Positions 1 through 7,051 of a stretch of 64,000 nucleotides of DNA are shown in pieces. This stretch comes from Sinomonas atrocyanea (GTDB taxonomy: Bacteria; Actinomycetota; Actinomycetes; Actinomycetales; Micrococcaceae): assembly GCF_030811715.1 (NCBI RefSeq), contig NZ_JAUSRH010000011.1, positions 62,001 through 126,000 on the forward strand, written 5' to 3'. The position numbers and the translations under genes were made by a program. The first letter of the stretch is position 1; the number at the start of each line of letters is the position of its first letter. Under the pieces are notes generated by a model. That model did not search any database. It was not told the DNA's origin and was given only the letters and a program-made list of their open reading frames with translations.

Positions 1-2
1 CC

Positions 3-506
3 ACCAACACCTCCTCGCTGTCCGTGACGAAGCTGGCCGAGTCCCTGGCCCGGCCCGAGCGGTTCCTGGGCCTGCACTTCTTCAACCCGGTCCCGGCCTC
101 GACCCTGATCGAGGTCGTCATCGCCGAGAAGACCTCCCCGGAGGCCGAGGCCGCCGCCCGGGCCTGGGTGACCGGGCTCGGCAAGACCGCCGTGGTGGTC
201 AAGGACGCCCCCGGGTTCGCGTCCTCGCGCCTGGGCGTCGCGATCGCGCTCGAGGCGATGCGCATGGTCGAGGAGGGCGTCGCGTCCGCGGAGGACATCG
301 ACAACGCCATGGTCCTGGGCTACAAGCACCCCACCGGGCCACTGAAGACCACCGACATCGTGGGCCTGGACGTCCGCCTCGGCATCGCCGAATACCTCCA
401 CCAGACCCTCGGCGACCGCTTCGCCCCGCCGCAGATCCTGCGCGACAAGGTCGCCGCCGGCGAGCTCGGCCGCAAGACCGGCAAGGGCTTCTACGACTGG
501 AACTGA
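3..506 (+). CDS. paaH: 3-hydroxyacyl-CoA dehydrogenase, PaaH/Hbd type (3' end only)
   Basis: The gene enters from the left edge; the first whole codon is at position 3 and only the C-terminal 167 residues are present. They read TNTSSLSVTKLAE, then GLHFFNPVP, the His-Asn-Pro region of the catalytic site in the 3-hydroxyacyl-CoA dehydrogenase family, then a C-terminal dimerisation domain ending GRKTGKGFYDW, which is typical of 3-hydroxybutyryl-CoA dehydrogenases. The family oxidises 3-hydroxyacyl-CoA with NAD. With paaZ 2.4 kb downstream and other paa genes in the window, a role as PaaH (3-hydroxyadipyl-CoA to 3-oxoadipyl-CoA) is likely but inferred. A general Hbd function is the alternative. 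The gene is followed by a 22-bp repeat array. Confidence 0.85.
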   Translation, partial: TNTSSLSVTKLAESLARPERFLGLHFFNPVPASTLIEVVIAEKTSPEAEAAARAWVTGLGKTAVVVKDAPGFASSRLGVAIALEAMRMVEEGVASAEDIDNAMVLGYKHPTGPLKTTDIVGLDVRLGIAEYLHQTLGDRFAPPQILRDKVAAGELGRKTGKGFYDWN

Positions 507-516
507 CCCCAGCCCG

Positions 517-720
517 TTGAGGAGCCACGTTCGTCGGATTGAGGAGCCACGTCCGTCGGGTTGAGGAGCCACGTCCGTCGCCATGAGGAGCCACGTCCGT
601 CGGGTTGAGGAGCCACGTCCGTCGCCATGAGGAGCCACACCCGTCGAGGCGACTCCTCGACGCGACGTGACTGACTCCTCGAGGGCACGGACATGGCTCC
701 TTGAGGGAACGTAGGTGACT
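517..720. repeat. 22-bp tandem repeat array with degenerate inverted copies
   Basis: Six units with an exact 22-bp period begin at 517, 539, 561, 583, 605 and 627; the consensus core is TTGAGGAGCCACGTCCGTCG. From about 650 to 720 weaker copies run in the opposite direction (GACTCCTCGA, ACATGGCTCCTTGAG, GGTGACTCCTCAG), so the whole region can fold back on itself. It lies between two genes on the same strand and fills the gap up to the ribosome-binding site of the next gene. The same unit recurs at 63288-63375. Function is unknown; transcription termination or a protein-binding array are possible. Confidence 0.9.
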
Positions 721-747
721 CCTCAGCGACTGGGGGAGGATGGTTCC

Positions 748-1437
748 GTGAGCGCCGAGACCCCCACTGGTCCAGCCGCCGTCCCGGGCATCCCGGCACC
801 GGGCGGTCTGCGGTTCTTCCTGCCCTGGCTCGGATGGGTCGCGCTCGGGGAGTTCGCCGGCTTCCTCGTGCCGATGTCCGCTGAGGCCCTGATCGTGGCG
901 TCCGGCCTGGGCGACCTGCCCGGGGCGGGGCTGCTCGTGGTGGCCGGCGCGGGCGAGGGCGCGATCCTCGGCGCTGTCCAAGGCTGGCGGCTGTCCCGCG
1001 CACTGCCGCGTCTGGCCCGCGGACGCTTCACGGGCCTCACCGCCGCCGCCGCGGCCCTCGCCTGGGCCTTCGGGATGCTCCCGGTCGTCACCGTCGGGCT
1101 CTGGATCGAGTGGCCGGTCGCGCTCACGGCCGTCCTCGGGCTCGTGGTGGGCCTGGCCCTCCTGGCAAGCATCGGTGTTGGCCAGTCGTTCGAGCTGCGC
1201 CGCCACCTGACCGGCGGCGGCTGGATCTGGGTGCTCGCCACCGCGGCGGCGTGGTGCGCAGGGCTTGCCGCCTTCTTCTCGATTGCCCCGCCGCTGTGGA
1301 CCGAGGGGCAGTCGCTGCCGCTCGTGCTCGGGATCGGGGCGCTCGGGGCGGCGGCGATGGCCTTGTCCATGGCCGCCATCACCGGTTGGGCCGCGACCTC
1401 CCTCCTGCGGCGGACCGGCGCCGGGAGGGCAGCGTGA
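748..1437 (+). CDS. Polytopic membrane protein of unknown function
   Basis: This 229-residue protein has about six or seven hydrophobic segments separated by short loops, with a Pro-rich N-terminal tail and a basic C-terminus (LLRRTGAGRAA). I do not recognise the family. The reading frame stays open upstream to 715, but those codons fall in the repeat array. GTG at 748 has a GGAGG 8 bases upstream and is the better start. The stop codon overlaps the GTG of the following tyrosine phosphatase (GTGA), so the two are probably translationally coupled. No catalytic motif is visible, so any role in transport or signalling is open. Confidence 0.65.
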   Translation: MSAETPTGPAAVPGIPAPGGLRFFLPWLGWVALGEFAGFLVPMSAEALIVASGLGDLPGAGLLVVAGAGEGAILGAVQGWRLSRALPRLARGRFTGLTAAAAALAWAFGMLPVVTVGLWIEWPVALTAVLGLVVGLALLASIGVGQSFELRRHLTGGGWIWVLATAAAWCAGLAAFFSIAPPLWTEGQSLPLVLGIGALGAAAMALSMAAITGWAATSLLRRTGAGRAA

Positions 1438-2153
1438 GCGGCGCCGTCGCCTGGGAGGGCGCCGTCAACGCCCGGCGCGTCCTCGGCGCTGTCTACCGGA
1501 TGGGCCGGCGCGAGTGGCTCACCGAGCGCGGCTGGCGGCAGATGCACGACGACGGCATCCGCACCGTCATCGACCTGCGGAACCCCGACGAGCAGCGCCG
1601 CCGCCCCACCGATCCCGAAGTGCGGCCCGAGGCCATGGCGGGGATAACAGTCGTGAACACCCCGACCGAGGACCCCGCCCACCCCGAGCATGCCGCGCAG
1701 TTCGCCGCCGAGCTCATCCCCTACCTGAACCACCCCAAGGGCTACCCGGGCACGGTGCGGCTCTTCCCGGACCTGATCGCCGCCGTGTTCCGCGCGATCG
1801 CCGAGGCACCTGCCGGTGTGGTGCTGCACTGCTCCGCCGGCCGCGACCGCACAGGCCTGATCGTCACCATGCTGCTGCAGCTCGCGGACCCGGCCGTGGC
1901 CCCAGAGGCCGTCGCCACGCAGTACGAGGCCAGCGTCCGAGGCATCAACGAATGGCACCGGATCAGCCCGGTGAAGCATCCCTACGAGCGCTGGCACGAC
2001 GACGCCGAGCTGGCTCCCATGCTCGCCGAGCGGCAGGAGGCCCTCGCCGCGTTCGCCGCGGAGCTCGACGTCGAGCGCTTCCTCCTCGACCACGGCCTCA
2101 CCCGCGCAGAGCTCGCCGCCGTCAGGGCCAAGCTGGCAGAATCCGCCGCCTGA
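1434..2153 (+). CDS. Protein-tyrosine phosphatase, IphP/Y_phosphatase3 family
   Basis: The 239-residue protein carries HCSAGRDRTG with Cys133 as the expected nucleophile and Arg139 as the phosphate-binding residue, the P-loop of dual-specificity-type tyrosine phosphatases. The N-terminal stretch GIRTVIDLRNPDEQ matches the family of secreted or cytoplasmic phosphatases in which this Asp-Leu-Arg segment precedes the P-loop by about 90 residues. No signal peptide is seen, so it probably acts in the cytoplasm. The GTG start overlaps the stop of the upstream membrane protein by four bases. Substrates could be phosphotyrosine proteins or phosphoinositides; the sequence does not decide. Confidence 0.85.
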   Translation: MSGAVAWEGAVNARRVLGAVYRMGRREWLTERGWRQMHDDGIRTVIDLRNPDEQRRRPTDPEVRPEAMAGITVVNTPTEDPAHPEHAAQFAAELIPYLNHPKGYPGTVRLFPDLIAAVFRAIAEAPAGVVLHCSAGRDRTGLIVTMLLQLADPAVAPEAVATQYEASVRGINEWHRISPVKHPYERWHDDAELAPMLAERQEALAAFAAELDVERFLLDHGLTRAELAAVRAKLAESAA

Positions 2154-2186
2154 GGCGGCCACCACGACCCCCGGCGGCGCCCCCGG

Positions 2187-2192
2187 TATCCT
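2187..2192 (+). promoter_or_regulatory. -10 element of a probable leaderless promoter (GNAT gene)
   Basis: TATCCT lies exactly 6 bases before the ATG at 2199 and no Shine-Dalgarno sequence fits between them, so transcription probably starts at or next to the start codon. Confidence 0.5.
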
Positions 2193-2198
2193 CGGCGC

Positions 2199-2789
2199 AT
2201 GCCCTTCCTCGAACCCGTGACGCTGCGCGGCCGCCTCGTGACCCTGGAACCGCTCTCCCAGGGCCACCGCGAGGAGCTCGAGGACGCGGTCCGGGACGGG
2301 GAGCTGTGGCGCCTCTGGTACACGTCCGTCCCGCGGCCCGAGGGAATGGGCGCCGAGATCGAGCGGCGGCTCGCGCTGCGCGAGGCCGGCTCGATGCTCC
2401 CGTTCGCCGCCCGCCGCGCCTCCGACGGCCGCATCATCGGGATGACCACGTACATGAACGCCGATGCCGCGAACCGCCGCGTGGAGATCGGCTCGACCTG
2501 GAACGCGGCGAGCACCCACGGTTCGGGCACCAATGCGGAGTCCAAGCTCCTGCTGCTGGGCCACGCGTTCGAGACGCTCGGCTGCATCGCGGTCGAGTTC
2601 CGCACGCACTGGATGAACCGGCAGTCCCGCGCGGCGATCGAGCGGCTCGGGGCGAAGCAGGACGGCGTGCTCCGCAGCCACCAGCTGATGCCCGACGGGT
2701 CGCTGCGGGACACCGTGGTCTATTCGGTCATCGCCGCCGAGTGGCCGATGGTCCGCAACGGGCTCGAGCTCCGCCTCGGCCGGCGCTGA
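2199..2789 (+). CDS. GNAT-family N-acetyltransferase (RimJ/RimL-like)
   Basis: A 196-residue protein beginning VTLRGRLVTLEPLSQGH, the usual first strand of RimL-type acetyltransferases. It continues with a GRIIGMTTYMN strand, an ESKLLLLGHAFE segment in the place of the acetyl-CoA-binding helix, and the C-terminal NRQSRAAIERLGAKQDGVLR motif in which the family places residues near the acetyl-CoA thiol. These enzymes transfer acetyl from acetyl-CoA to protein N-termini or small amines; the substrate cannot be told here. The gene stands alone between the phosphatase and paaZ and appears to be read from a leaderless transcript. Confidence 0.8.
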   Translation: MPFLEPVTLRGRLVTLEPLSQGHREELEDAVRDGELWRLWYTSVPRPEGMGAEIERRLALREAGSMLPFAARRASDGRIIGMTTYMNADAANRRVEIGSTWNAASTHGSGTNAESKLLLLGHAFETLGCIAVEFRTHWMNRQSRAAIERLGAKQDGVLRSHQLMPDGSLRDTVVYSVIAAEWPMVRNGLELRLGRR

Positions 2790-2836
2790 CCCGGCCGCCT
2801 GCATCGGCACCCTCGTGCGCTCCGGGCCCTTCCGTG

Positions 2837-2871
2837 TATTCTGGTCCCATTACCGAACGGCCGGTCAGTAA
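2837..2871 (+). promoter_or_regulatory. paaZ promoter with PaaR-type operator
   Basis: A TATTCT -10 box at 2837-2842 is followed at 2850-2871 by a 22-bp near-palindrome whose core is ACCGAACGGCCGGT. This fits the ACCGnnCGnnCGGT core that I recall for the TetR-type PaaR of Corynebacterium glutamicum. The operator would cover the transcription start, as expected for repression. Similar sites precede paaA and paaI. Confidence 0.7.
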
Positions 2872-2914
2872 TTTCTGCCGGCGCGCAGGCCCCCATCGGA
2901 AGGACCCGTCGACG

Positions 2915-5041
2915 ATGACCACTGCCACCGAGACCGCAGCCCCAGATTCGACACGCGTCGCCGTGGTCCCCAGCTACATCCGCGACGGCTGGTGGACTCC
3001 AGACGAGACCGGCAGGGCCGCCGAGGTGCGCGATGCCAGCACCGGCGAGCTGCTCGCCGTCGTGAGCGCGGACGGACTCGACCTCGGCGCGATGGTGGAG
3101 CACGGCCGGACCGTGGGCCAGGCCGAGCTCGGCCGGCTCACCATCCACGAGCGCGCCCTCAAGCTCAAGGAGCTCGCGCAGTTCCTCAACGGCCACCGCG
3201 ACGAGCTCTACGAGCTCTCCTACAAGACCGGCGCCACGAAGATCGACTCGATGGTGGACATCGACGGCGGCATCGGCGTGCTCTTCACGTTCGGCTCGAA
3301 GGGCCGGCGCGAGCTGCCCAACAGCAACGTGATCGTGGACGGCCCCATGGAGGTCCTCTCCAAGGACGGCTCGTTCGCCGGCGAGCACATCTACACCCGC
3401 ATCCCGGGCGTGGCCGTGCAGATCAACGCGTTCAACTTCCCCGTGTGGGGCATGCTCGAGAAGTTCGCCCCCGCGTTCGTCGCGGGCGTGCCCACGATCG
3501 TCAAGCCCGCCACCCCGACCGGGTACGTGACCGAGGCGATGGTCCGGCTCATGGTCGACTCCGGGATCCTCCCGGCCGGCTCGATCCAGCTCATCTCCGG
3601 CTCTGCCCGCACGCTCCTGGACGAGCTCGACTACCGCGACATGGTCTCCTTCACCGGCTCGGCGGCCACCGCGAACCTCCTCAAGTCCCACCCGAACGTG
3701 GTCCACGGCGGCGTGCGCTTCACGTCCGAGACGGACTCGCTCAACGCCGCGATCCTCGGCCCCGACGCCGTGCCCGGCACCCCGGAATTCGACGCCTTCG
3801 TCAAGTCCGTGGTGACCGAGATGACCGTCAAGGCAGGCCAGAAGTGCACGGCGGTGCGCCGCAGCATCGTCCCGGCGGAGCTCGTGGACGACGTCGTCGC
3901 CGCCATCGGCGCGCGGGTGACGGAGCGCGTCGTGGTCGGCGACCCGCGGGCCGAGGGCGTCACGATGGGCGCCCTCGCCTCGGTCGAGCAGCTCAAGGAC
4001 GTCCGCGGTGCGGTCGAGTCCCTCGTCGCCGCCGGCGGCCGGATCGCGTTCGGCTCGCTCGATGCCCCCGAGGTCGTCACCGCGAGCGGCGAGAAGGCCG
4101 TGGCCGAGGGCGGTGCGTTCATGTCGCCGGTGGTCCTGACCTGGGACGACGTCGAGGCCCCGGCCCTGCACGGCACGGAGGCGTTCGGCCCCGTCTCCTC
4201 GGTGGTCGGCTACTCCTCGCTCGACGAGGCGATCCGCCTCGCCGCCCTCGGCGCCGGCTCTCTCGTCGCCTCGGTCTGCACCAACGATCCCGAGACGGCC
4301 CGCACGCTCGTGACCGGCATTGCCGCGCACCACGGCCGCGTGCTCATGCTCAACCGCGAGGACGCCAGGACCTCGACCGGCCACGGCTCCCCGGTCCCGC
4401 ACCTCGTCCACGGCGGCCCCGGCCGCGCCGGCGGCGGCGAGGAGCTCGGCGGCATCCGCTCGGTCAAGCACCACATGCAGCGCACCGCGATCCAGGGCTC
4501 GCCCAACATGCTCACTGCCGTCACGGGCGTGTGGCACACCGGGGCGGACCGCAACCTCGCCGACCCCGCGGACCCCTCGACCCACCCGTTCCGCAAGTCC
4601 CTCGCCGAGCTCCGCGTGGGCGACGCCATGCGGTCCGAGCTGCGGCAGATCACCCTCGAGGACATCGCCAAGTTCGCCGCCGAGACCGGCGACACGTTCT
4701 ACGCCCACATGGACGACGAGGCCGCCCGCGCGGCCGGCGTGTTCCCCGGCATCGTGGCGCACGGCTACCTGCTCGTCAGCTGGGCCGCCGGGCTGTTCGT
4801 CTCGCCCGAGCCCGGCCCGGTGCTGCTGAACTACGGCCTGGACAACCTGCGCTTCCTCCAGCCCGTCCCCGCGGGCGACTCGATCCGCGTGACCCTCACG
4901 GCCAAGCAGATCACCCCGCGCGTCACCGACGAGTACGGCGAGGTGCGCTGGGACGCCGTCCTGACCAACCAGGACGACGAGCTGATCGCGAACTACGACG
5001 TGCTCACCCTGGTCGAGAAGGAGTGGCCGAGGAAGGCCTGA
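2915..5041 (+). CDS. paaZ: Oxepin-CoA hydrolase / 3-oxo-5,6-dehydrosuberyl-CoA semialdehyde dehydrogenase
   Basis: PaaZ is a fusion that opens the oxepin-CoA ring and oxidises the resulting aldehyde in the aerobic phenylacetyl-CoA pathway. The 708-residue product has an NADP aldehyde dehydrogenase domain (residues about 1-530) with Cys311 in KAGQKCTAVRR as the expected nucleophile, and a C-terminal MaoC-type hot-dog hydratase domain (about 560-700) with the GDTFYAHMDDEAAR and GIVAHGY segments. The length is normal for the family. The open frame continues far upstream without a stop, but the ATG at 2915 follows AAGGA and matches the start of the aldehyde dehydrogenase domain. A PaaR-type operator lies just upstream and a hairpin just downstream, so it is probably transcribed alone. 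Confidence 0.95.
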   Translation: MTTATETAAPDSTRVAVVPSYIRDGWWTPDETGRAAEVRDASTGELLAVVSADGLDLGAMVEHGRTVGQAELGRLTIHERALKLKELAQFLNGHRDELYELSYKTGATKIDSMVDIDGGIGVLFTFGSKGRRELPNSNVIVDGPMEVLSKDGSFAGEHIYTRIPGVAVQINAFNFPVWGMLEKFAPAFVAGVPTIVKPATPTGYVTEAMVRLMVDSGILPAGSIQLISGSARTLLDELDYRDMVSFTGSAATANLLKSHPNVVHGGVRFTSETDSLNAAILGPDAVPGTPEFDAFVKSVVTEMTVKAGQKCTAVRRSIVPAELVDDVVAAIGARVTERVVVGDPRAEGVTMGALASVEQLKDVRGAVESLVAAGGRIAFGSLDAPEVVTASGEKAVAEGGAFMSPVVLTWDDVEAPALHGTEAFGPVSSVVGYSSLDEAIRLAALGAGSLVASVCTNDPETARTLVTGIAAHHGRVLMLNREDARTSTGHGSPVPHLVHGGPGRAGGGEELGGIRSVKHHMQRTAIQGSPNMLTAVTGVWHTGADRNLADPADPSTHPFRKSLAELRVGDAMRSELRQITLEDIAKFAAETGDTFYAHMDDEAARAAGVFPGIVAHGYLLVSWAAGLFVSPEPGPVLLNYGLDNLRFLQPVPAGDSIRVTLTAKQITPRVTDEYGEVRWDAVLTNQDDELIANYDVLTLVEKEWPRKA

Positions 5042-5050
5042 TCCGTCGCA

Positions 5051-5076
5051 GAGGGCGGGGTCCATACCCCGCCCTC
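5051..5076 (+). terminator. Hairpin terminator after paaZ
   Basis: A perfect 11-bp stem (GAGGGCGGGGT) with a 4-base loop CCAT begins 10 bases after the paaZ stop. There is no long T run, as is common in high-GC actinobacteria. Confidence 0.7.
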
Positions 5077-5120
5077 CGGGCTTAAACTGGCCGCGTCAGT
5101 TCCCCTCGTGGAGGTGTGCC

Positions 5121-5525
5121 ATGACGCTGGCAACAAGACCGGCAACCACAATCCTGACCGTGGCCGACGAGGCCCGCGCGAAGGACTTCTACGAGGGAGC
5201 GCTGGGGCTCCCTGTCCGCGGCAAGGACCCGACCGGGATGATGATCCTGGGTCTGGACGGATCCGCATCGCTGGGCCTGATGGTGGACGCCAACGCCCTC
5301 CATACCGGCCACACCGCCCTGACGTTCGAGGTCGACGACCTCGAGGGCTCCATGGCGGAACTCGAGGGGCACGGCGTGCACTTCGAGGACTACGACCTCC
5401 CCAACCTCAAGACGGACGATCACCACATCTTCTCCATGGCCGGCGAGCGCGCCTGCTGGTTCGCGGATCCGGATGGGAACATCCTCTGCCTGCACGAGGG
5501 CGGCACGGTCGAGTACAACATGTAG
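5121..5525 (+). CDS. VOC-family (glyoxalase/bleomycin-resistance-like) protein
   Basis: A 134-residue single-unit vicinal oxygen chelate protein: TTILTVADEARAKDFYEGALGLP is the first beta-alpha-beta module, and ACWFADPDGNILCLHE is the C-terminal module with the usual D-P-D-G-N turn and a metal-ligand Glu. Family members are glyoxalases, dioxygenases or antibiotic-binding proteins; the sequence does not identify a substrate. The start is well defined by GGAGGTG upstream. A long hairpin follows, so the gene is probably monocistronic. Confidence 0.8.
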   Translation: MTLATRPATTILTVADEARAKDFYEGALGLPVRGKDPTGMMILGLDGSASLGLMVDANALHTGHTALTFEVDDLEGSMAELEGHGVHFEDYDLPNLKTDDHHIFSMAGERACWFADPDGNILCLHEGGTVEYNM

Positions 5526-5540
5526 CGCTGCTGCAGCGCA

Positions 5541-5580
5541 CGACGGCGGCGGGCCGGGTCTCGTACCCGGCCCGCCGTCG
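5541..5580 (+). terminator. Hairpin terminator after the VOC gene
   Basis: CGACGG...CGGGCCGGGT pairs with ACCCGGCCCGCCGTCG across a 5-base loop; the stem has 16 pairs with a 3-base bulge. It starts 15 bases after the stop codon. Confidence 0.7.
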
Positions 5581-5635
5581 CGTCCGCGGCCGGCCGCCCG
5601 TTGCGTCCGCCGCGGGCCGTGAGCAGTCTGGACCT

Positions 5636-7045
5636 ATGCAGACAGAGCACGGGCTCCTCGAACTCCGCCGTCATCTCGACCCGGTCCTGGGCACTGCCCA
5701 CGCTGCACCCGCCGACTGGTGGACCGGGCCGCGCCGGTGGTGGGGCGGGCCGTTCGACGTCGAGGGGCTCGCGCTCGGATCGCTCGGCGCCCTCATCGCG
5801 GCCCTCGACGCCCTGGCCGCTGCGGGGGCCGAAGCCCGGGGCGACGCCGGAAGCGCGCGGCGCGTGACGACGTCGTCCGCGCTCGCCGCGGCCTCCTTCG
5901 ACTCGATCCGGCACCTGCGCGTGGGCGGCGCGCCCCCGGACATCTGGGCGCCCATGTCCGGATTCCGCCGCGCCCGCGACGGCTGGGTCCGGCTGCACGC
6001 GAACTATCCGCACCACGCCCGGCGGCTGCTGGAGGCGCTCGGGCTCGACCGGCCCGAACAGCTCGACGGCGCGGTGCTCGAGCGCACGGCGCACGAGGTC
6101 GAGGACGCGGTGCGGGGCGCAGGGGGAGTGGCCGCGGCGGTGCGGACACGCCAGGAATGGCAGGAATCCCCGATGGGGCGGGCCGCGGGGGCCGAGCCCT
6201 GGATCCGGTGGTCGCTCGAGGACGCCCCGGTCCGGGGCGTGCCCGCGGCCGGACCGGGCGGCCTGCCGCTCGCGGGAGTCCGGGTCCTCGACCTCACCCG
6301 CGTCATCGCCGGGCCCAGTGCGACCAGGCTCCTCGGCGCCCTCGGCGCCGACGTCCTGCGCGTCGACCCGCCGCAGCACCCCGAGCTCCTCGACGCGCAC
6401 CTCGACACCGGCTTCGCCAAGCGCAGCGCCGTCGCGGACCTGCGCGACCCGTTCCAGCTCGGCCGCGTCCGGGAACTGGCCGGCGCGGCGGACGTCGTGT
6501 TCCTCGGCTACCGGCAGGCCGCCCTCGCACGGTTCGGGCTCGACGCCGCGGCCCTCCGCGACACCTTCGCGCACCTCGCCGTGGTGACGCTGAACGCGTG
6601 GGGCTGGGGGAGCCCCTGGGCGGATGCCCGCGGCTTCGACAGCATCGTCCAGGCGGCGTGCGGGATCGCGCACCTCTGCGGGTCCCCTCGCGAGGGGCGC
6701 CCGGATGAGGACGCGTGGCGGCCGGGCGCGCTCCCGGTGCAGGCCCTCGACCACGCCACCGGGATGGGCATGGCCGCCGCCGCCGTCGCCCTGCTCGCGG
6801 CGCGCCGGCGGGGGATCGCCGGCAGCGCCCGGCTGAGCCTGGCGGCGACAGCAGAGGAACTGCTCCGGGCGCAGCGGCCGGCCGCGTCGGCGCAGGCCGC
6901 GGACCTGCCGGCGGAGGCCCTGCGCTGCGACTCCACCTACGGCGTCCTGGACTTCGTCGCGCCGCCGCTGCTCCTGGGGGGCGCGCAGCTGGAGTACCCC
7001 TACCCGCCGCAGGAGTACGGGGTGGCGCCGCTGGCGTGGGCCTGA
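5636..7045 (+). CDS. Class III (CaiB/BaiF-type) CoA-transferase family protein
   Basis: The 469-residue protein contains the family signature GVRVLDLTRVIAGPSATRLL followed by LGADVLRVDPP (residues about 212-250), where class III CoA-transferases bind CoA. Further on comes RGFDSIVQAACG, whose Asp is in the position of the aspartate that forms the acyl-enzyme anhydride. The N-terminal 200 residues are less typical and include an SFDSIRHLRVGG segment, which may be a degenerate second copy of the fold. The substrate is unknown. There is no operon partner: terminators or strand changes lie on both sides. The ATG follows CAGTCT by 6 bases and lacks a Shine-Dalgarno sequence, so the mRNA may be leaderless. 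Confidence 0.8.
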   Translation: MQTEHGLLELRRHLDPVLGTAHAAPADWWTGPRRWWGGPFDVEGLALGSLGALIAALDALAAAGAEARGDAGSARRVTTSSALAAASFDSIRHLRVGGAPPDIWAPMSGFRRARDGWVRLHANYPHHARRLLEALGLDRPEQLDGAVLERTAHEVEDAVRGAGGVAAAVRTRQEWQESPMGRAAGAEPWIRWSLEDAPVRGVPAAGPGGLPLAGVRVLDLTRVIAGPSATRLLGALGADVLRVDPPQHPELLDAHLDTGFAKRSAVADLRDPFQLGRVRELAGAADVVFLGYRQAALARFGLDAAALRDTFAHLAVVTLNAWGWGSPWADARGFDSIVQAACGIAHLCGSPREGRPDEDAWRPGALPVQALDHATGMGMAAAAVALLAARRRGIAGSARLSLAATAEELLRAQRPAASAQAADLPAEALRCDSTYGVLDFVAPPLLLGGAQLEYPYPPQEYGVAPLAWA

Positions 7046-7051
7046 CCGCCC

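Noticed and set aside
517-650. CRISPR array
   Set aside because: The units are 22 bp with no unique spacers between them, and no cas genes are present.
723-2810. 695-residue open frame on the minus strand
   Set aside because: It lies antisense to three plausible genes; it is a typical long spurious frame of GC-rich DNA with biased Arg/Gly/Ala composition.
1265-2914. Upstream extension of the paaZ frame
   Set aside because: The frame is open by chance through the phosphatase and GNAT genes; the family start, ribosome-binding site and operator all support ATG 2915.
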